Origin: Pseudomonas mendocina
GTDB taxonomy: Bacteria; Pseudomonadota; Gammaproteobacteria; Pseudomonadales; Pseudomonadaceae
Length of the DNA stretch: 64,000 nt
NCBI RefSeq assembly: GCF_003008615.1
Contig: NZ_CP027657.1
Span: 496,001-560,000 of the forward strand
Direction of reading: 5' to 3'
The translations under genes and the position numbers were made by a program. Below, piece by piece: positions 61,336 through 64,000 of this stretch. A model generated the notes under the pieces. The model did no database searches. It was not told the DNA's origin and was given only the letters and a program-made list of their open reading frames with translations. Position 1 is the stretch's first letter. Every line of letters starts with the position of its first letter.

Positions 61336-61854
61336 ATGTCCGCGGCCGAGCCTCCTTTCCAGCAAGCCCTCCATGAGCTCTACAGCGACCACCACGGTTG
61401 GTTGCTCGCCTGGTTGCGTCGCAAGCTTGGCTGCTCGCACAACGCGGCGGATCTGGCGCAGGACACCTTCGCGCGCATTATCTCCTCACGCGAGATGCTG
61501 GGCAGCATCCGTGAGCCGCGAGCCTTCCTGACCACCACGGCACGCCGCCTGGTGATCGACAAGTCACGCCGCCAGCAGATCGAAGACGCCTACCTGCGAG
61601 AACTGGCGCTGGTCGCCGAGAGTCTGGAGGGTTACCAATCGCCCGAGCAGATTCTCGTCACCCTCGAAGCGTTGGAGCAGATCGCCTTCGTGCTCGAGGA
61701 ACTCAGCGCCAAGCAGCGGCAAGCCTTCCTCCTGTATTTCCTGGACGGCCAGACGCAACTCGAAGTCGCCGCACAGATGGGTATTTCCGAGCGGATGGTG
61801 CGCAAGCACCTGATGCAAGCGCTGCTGCATTGCAGTAACGCGCTGGATATCTGA
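61336..61854 (+). CDS. FecI-like ECF sigma factor
   Basis: A 172-residue iron-starvation-type ECF sigma factor: region 2 (ALHELYSDHHGWLLAWLRRKLG, ADLAQDTFARII) and region 4 (QRQAFLLYFLDGQTQLEVAAQMGISERMVRKHLMQALLHC). It would direct polymerase to the receptor gene downstream. I prefer the ATG at 61336 because that at 61309 lies on the operator and would be almost leaderless. A FecR-like gene follows after 8 bp. Confidence 0.88.
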   Translation: MSAAEPPFQQALHELYSDHHGWLLAWLRRKLGCSHNAADLAQDTFARIISSREMLGSIREPRAFLTTTARRLVIDKSRRQQIEDAYLRELALVAESLEGYQSPEQILVTLEALEQIAFVLEELSAKQRQAFLLYFLDGQTQLEVAAQMGISERMVRKHLMQALLHCSNALDI

Positions 61855-61862
61855 ACACTGCC

Positions 61863-62825
61863 ATGAGCAAAACCGACGCCATCAACGAACAGGCCGCCAA
61901 CTGGCTGATCCTGCTCAACGAGCCGGATGCCGACGAGCGCCTGCGCGCCGAGTTCGAGCTCTGGAAACACAGCGACCCGCGTCATGCCGCGGCGGCCGAA
62001 CGACTGCAGGGGTTCATCGGCCAGATGGCGGCGCTGCGTCCGCAGAAGGCTTCGGTGCATGCCGCGCTGGATGCGGCATTCAGCAGTCGCAACACGCGTA
62101 GCAAGCGCAGCACCACTGCCCTGCTCCTGCTGTTCGCCCTGCTGCCCGCCTGGGCGCTGTGGCGCAGCGAGCTACCCAGCTACATGCTGGCTGACCTGCG
62201 CACTCAGCCAGCGCAGTGGTTGCAGCACCAGTTGCCCGATCAGTCGCTGCTGACCCTCAACGGCAACAGCGCCGTGGACGTGCAGTACGACGGCGAACAA
62301 CGTCGTATCCGTTTGTTGCGTGGCGAAGTGCTGGTGGAGGTCGCTCACGATCCGGCGCGGCCGTTCGTCGTCGAGACCGAGCAAGGTCAGATGCGTGCAT
62401 TGGGCACCCGTTTCGTGGTCACCCGGCAGAACGACGTGACCCTGCTGACCATGCTCGAATCACGCGTGGCAGCCAGCGCTGTCGACGCGCCCATAACCGT
62501 CGAGGTAAGCGCTGGCGAGCAGGCACGTATCAGTCGCAGCGACGTGCAACTGACGGCCCCGGTGGATACCCGTAGCGTCGAAGACTCCTGGCGTCACCAT
62601 CAACTGGTGGTGAAGGATCAGCCGCTGCCGGAAGTGCTCGACCAACTGGCCAGGCAGTTCCCCGGCCATGTGCAATTCGACCGGGAGGAACTGGCGAATC
62701 TGCGCGTCTCTGCGGTGCTGCCGCTGGATGACAGCACTCGCGCACTGAACCTGCTCGCCGAGGTGCTGCCGCTGCAGGTTCGCGAGTTCACCCCATGGCT
62801 GCGCATCGTCACCCGCAAGCCCTGA
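61863..62825 (+). CDS. FecR-like anti-sigma/sigma regulator
   Basis: A 320-residue FecR-family protein with an N-terminal cytoplasmic sigma-binding domain (about 1-75, NEQAANWLILLNEPDADERLRAEFELWKHSDPRHAAA), one membrane span (about 83-100) and a periplasmic FecR domain plus a secretin-like end. It relays the signal from the TonB receptor to the sigma factor. Eight bases after the sigma gene. Confidence 0.9.
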   Translation: MSKTDAINEQAANWLILLNEPDADERLRAEFELWKHSDPRHAAAAERLQGFIGQMAALRPQKASVHAALDAAFSSRNTRSKRSTTALLLLFALLPAWALWRSELPSYMLADLRTQPAQWLQHQLPDQSLLTLNGNSAVDVQYDGEQRRIRLLRGEVLVEVAHDPARPFVVETEQGQMRALGTRFVVTRQNDVTLLTMLESRVAASAVDAPITVEVSAGEQARISRSDVQLTAPVDTRSVEDSWRHHQLVVKDQPLPEVLDQLARQFPGHVQFDREELANLRVSAVLPLDDSTRALNLLAEVLPLQVREFTPWLRIVTRKP

Positions 62826-62924
62826 GGCAGTGACCTGAAATAATTTGCACGACCGAGGGTTCCGGGTTTCAGTGCTCGCCCGTCAAGGAGGATAGAAACC
62901 AAAAAACACGGGACTCTATCGATC

Positions 62925-64000
62925 ATGCGCCTCTCCACCGCGCCACTTGGCTACGCCGTCACCCCATTGGCTCTAGCCGTCCAGCTGACGCTCGCCACCC
63001 TGCTCGGCACCGCAGTCATCCTCCCTGCCAGCGCCCTGGGCGCAGAGCAGGTGCAGCACCGCTACGACATCGACGCCGGCCTGCTGGCCGACGTACTGAA
63101 CCGCTTCGCCCAGCAGTCCGGCATCGCCCTGGCGTTCGAGCCGCAGCGGCTGGCCGGCCGGCAGAGCACCGGCCTGCGCGGCCAGTATGACGTCGACAGC
63201 GGTTTCACCACCCTGCTGCAAGGCAGTGGCTTCGCAGCCAGCCGGGGCAACAATGGGTATGTCCTGGTATCCGTGGGCGACAGCCTGGAACTGAGCGCCC
63301 TGACCGTCACCGGAGTCGGCGAGGAACGCGCCACCGAGTACGTGGCCGGCTACGTGGCCAAGCGCAACCTGAGCGCGACCAAGACCGATACGCCCATCAT
63401 CGAAACACCGCAGTCGCTGTCGGTGGTCACCAGCGACGAAATCCGTGATCGCCAATCGGAGACACTGTCCCAGGCGCTGAATCTGACGCCCGGTTTCACC
63501 AGCCAGCCGACCAGCTTCAACCGCACCTCCGACCGCTTCCGCATCCGCGGCTTCGATGTGGAATCGGCCACCGGCGGCTCCCTGCGCGACGGCCTGCGCC
63601 TGCAGAACAACTCCTACGACGGTGTGCAGGAGCCCTACGGCCTGGAGCGCGCGGAAGTGATTCGCGGCGCGGCCTCGGTACTCTACGGCCAGCTCTCGCC
63701 GGGAGGCCTGATCAATGCGGTGAGCAAGCGCCCCACCAGCACACCGCTGCGTGAAGTGAACCTGCAACTGGGCCAGGATGATCGGCGCCAGGTTTCGGCC
63801 GACTTCAGTGGCCCGCTGGGCGACAGCGAAACGCTGAGCTACCGCCTGACCCTGCTCAACCGCGACAGCTCGACGCCGCAGGATCATATCGACAACGACA
63901 AGCTGTACATCGCCCCGGCACTGACCTGGCGCCCGAACGAAGACACCTCGCTGACGCTGCTGTCGTTCTACCAGAAGACCAAGACCGGCTTCTCTGCACC
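62925..64000 (+). CDS. TonB-dependent siderophore receptor with signalling domain (partial)
   Basis: The gene runs past the window end, and 358 codons are visible. A signal peptide of about 44 residues (ending SALGA) is followed by a secretin/TonB short N-terminal signalling domain (about 47-125, RYDIDAGLLADVLNRFAQQSGIAL), a plug (VAKRNLSATKTDTPIIETPQ, RIRGFDVES, RGAASVLYGQLSPGGLINAVSKRP) and the start of the barrel. This is the FpvA/FoxA/FhuE class that activates its own FecI-FecR pair. A strong AAGGAGG at 62885 is too far from the ATG at 62925 to serve it; GGGA is nearer. Confidence 0.88.
   Translation, partial: MRLSTAPLGYAVTPLALAVQLTLATLLGTAVILPASALGAEQVQHRYDIDAGLLADVLNRFAQQSGIALAFEPQRLAGRQSTGLRGQYDVDSGFTTLLQGSGFAASRGNNGYVLVSVGDSLELSALTVTGVGEERATEYVAGYVAKRNLSATKTDTPIIETPQSLSVVTSDEIRDRQSETLSQALNLTPGFTSQPTSFNRTSDRFRIRGFDVESATGGSLRDGLRLQNNSYDGVQEPYGLERAEVIRGAASVLYGQLSPGGLINAVSKRPTSTPLREVNLQLGQDDRRQVSADFSGPLGDSETLSYRLTLLNRDSSTPQDHIDNDKLYIAPALTWRPNEDTSLTLLSFYQKTKTGFSA

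Overview
The window is a chromosomal segment of a GC-rich gammaproteobacterium, almost certainly a Pseudomonas (P. mendocina/oleovorans-like rather than P. aeruginosa itself). The reasons are the order fadD1 - fadD2 - alpha/beta hydrolase - phaJ1, a rapA homologue, an MHYT-GGDEF-EAL protein of the NbdA/MucR type, and many GTAGGGYG-type and GTGGGAGGGGC-type intergenic repeats. There is no phage, plasmid, transposase or CRISPR array. It is ordinary chromosome with small accessory insertions and many one-component regulators next to their targets.

Layout. 0-9 kb: remnant of an MFS gene, an AhpD-like protein, an MFS exporter divergent from a LysR regulator, a DauR/YheO-like regulator tail-to-tail with a dehydratase/ornithine-cyclodeaminase pair, a quinone reductase with a TetR regulator, and a CitMHS citrate transporter. 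9-18 kb: MarR regulator divergent from two exporters, then a pyridoxal-phosphate-themed block (glyA, class III aminotransferase, YggS, BenE-type permease) facing a divergent MocR regulator. 18-28 kb: the fadD pair, the hydrolase-phaJ1 operon, and a codB-pucR-codA cytosine operon behind a probable sigma-54 promoter. 28-33 kb: an AaeXAB-like efflux operon, a 38-residue membrane protein, alkB and small genes.

33-47 kb: rapA, an AraC regulator, a SWIM-SNF2 helicase, a GNAT protein, a diguanylate cyclase, tRNA-Thr(CGT), a CvfB-like protein, a PQQ-type sugar dehydrogenase, a solute-binding protein, a quinone-reductase-like enzyme and a spinster-type MFS transporter. 47-55 kb: a large tubulin/FtsZ-superfamily protein followed by the MHYT-GGDEF-EAL protein, then hyi-glxR and a lipoprotein. 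55-64 kb: an ArsR-controlled oxidoreductase/monooxygenase unit with duplicated leaders, a MITE-like element, a Fur-type TonB receptor gene, a VOC protein, and a FecI-FecR-TonB receptor system whose receptor runs off the end.

The most unusual gene is the tubulin-like GTPase candidate (48030-50246), which keeps recognisable nucleotide-binding and T7-like loops. The MocR/BenE/YggS/aminotransferase block and the ArsR unit with its repeated leader are the next most interesting. All functions are inferred from sequence alone; starts were chosen by ribosome binding sites and overlaps.
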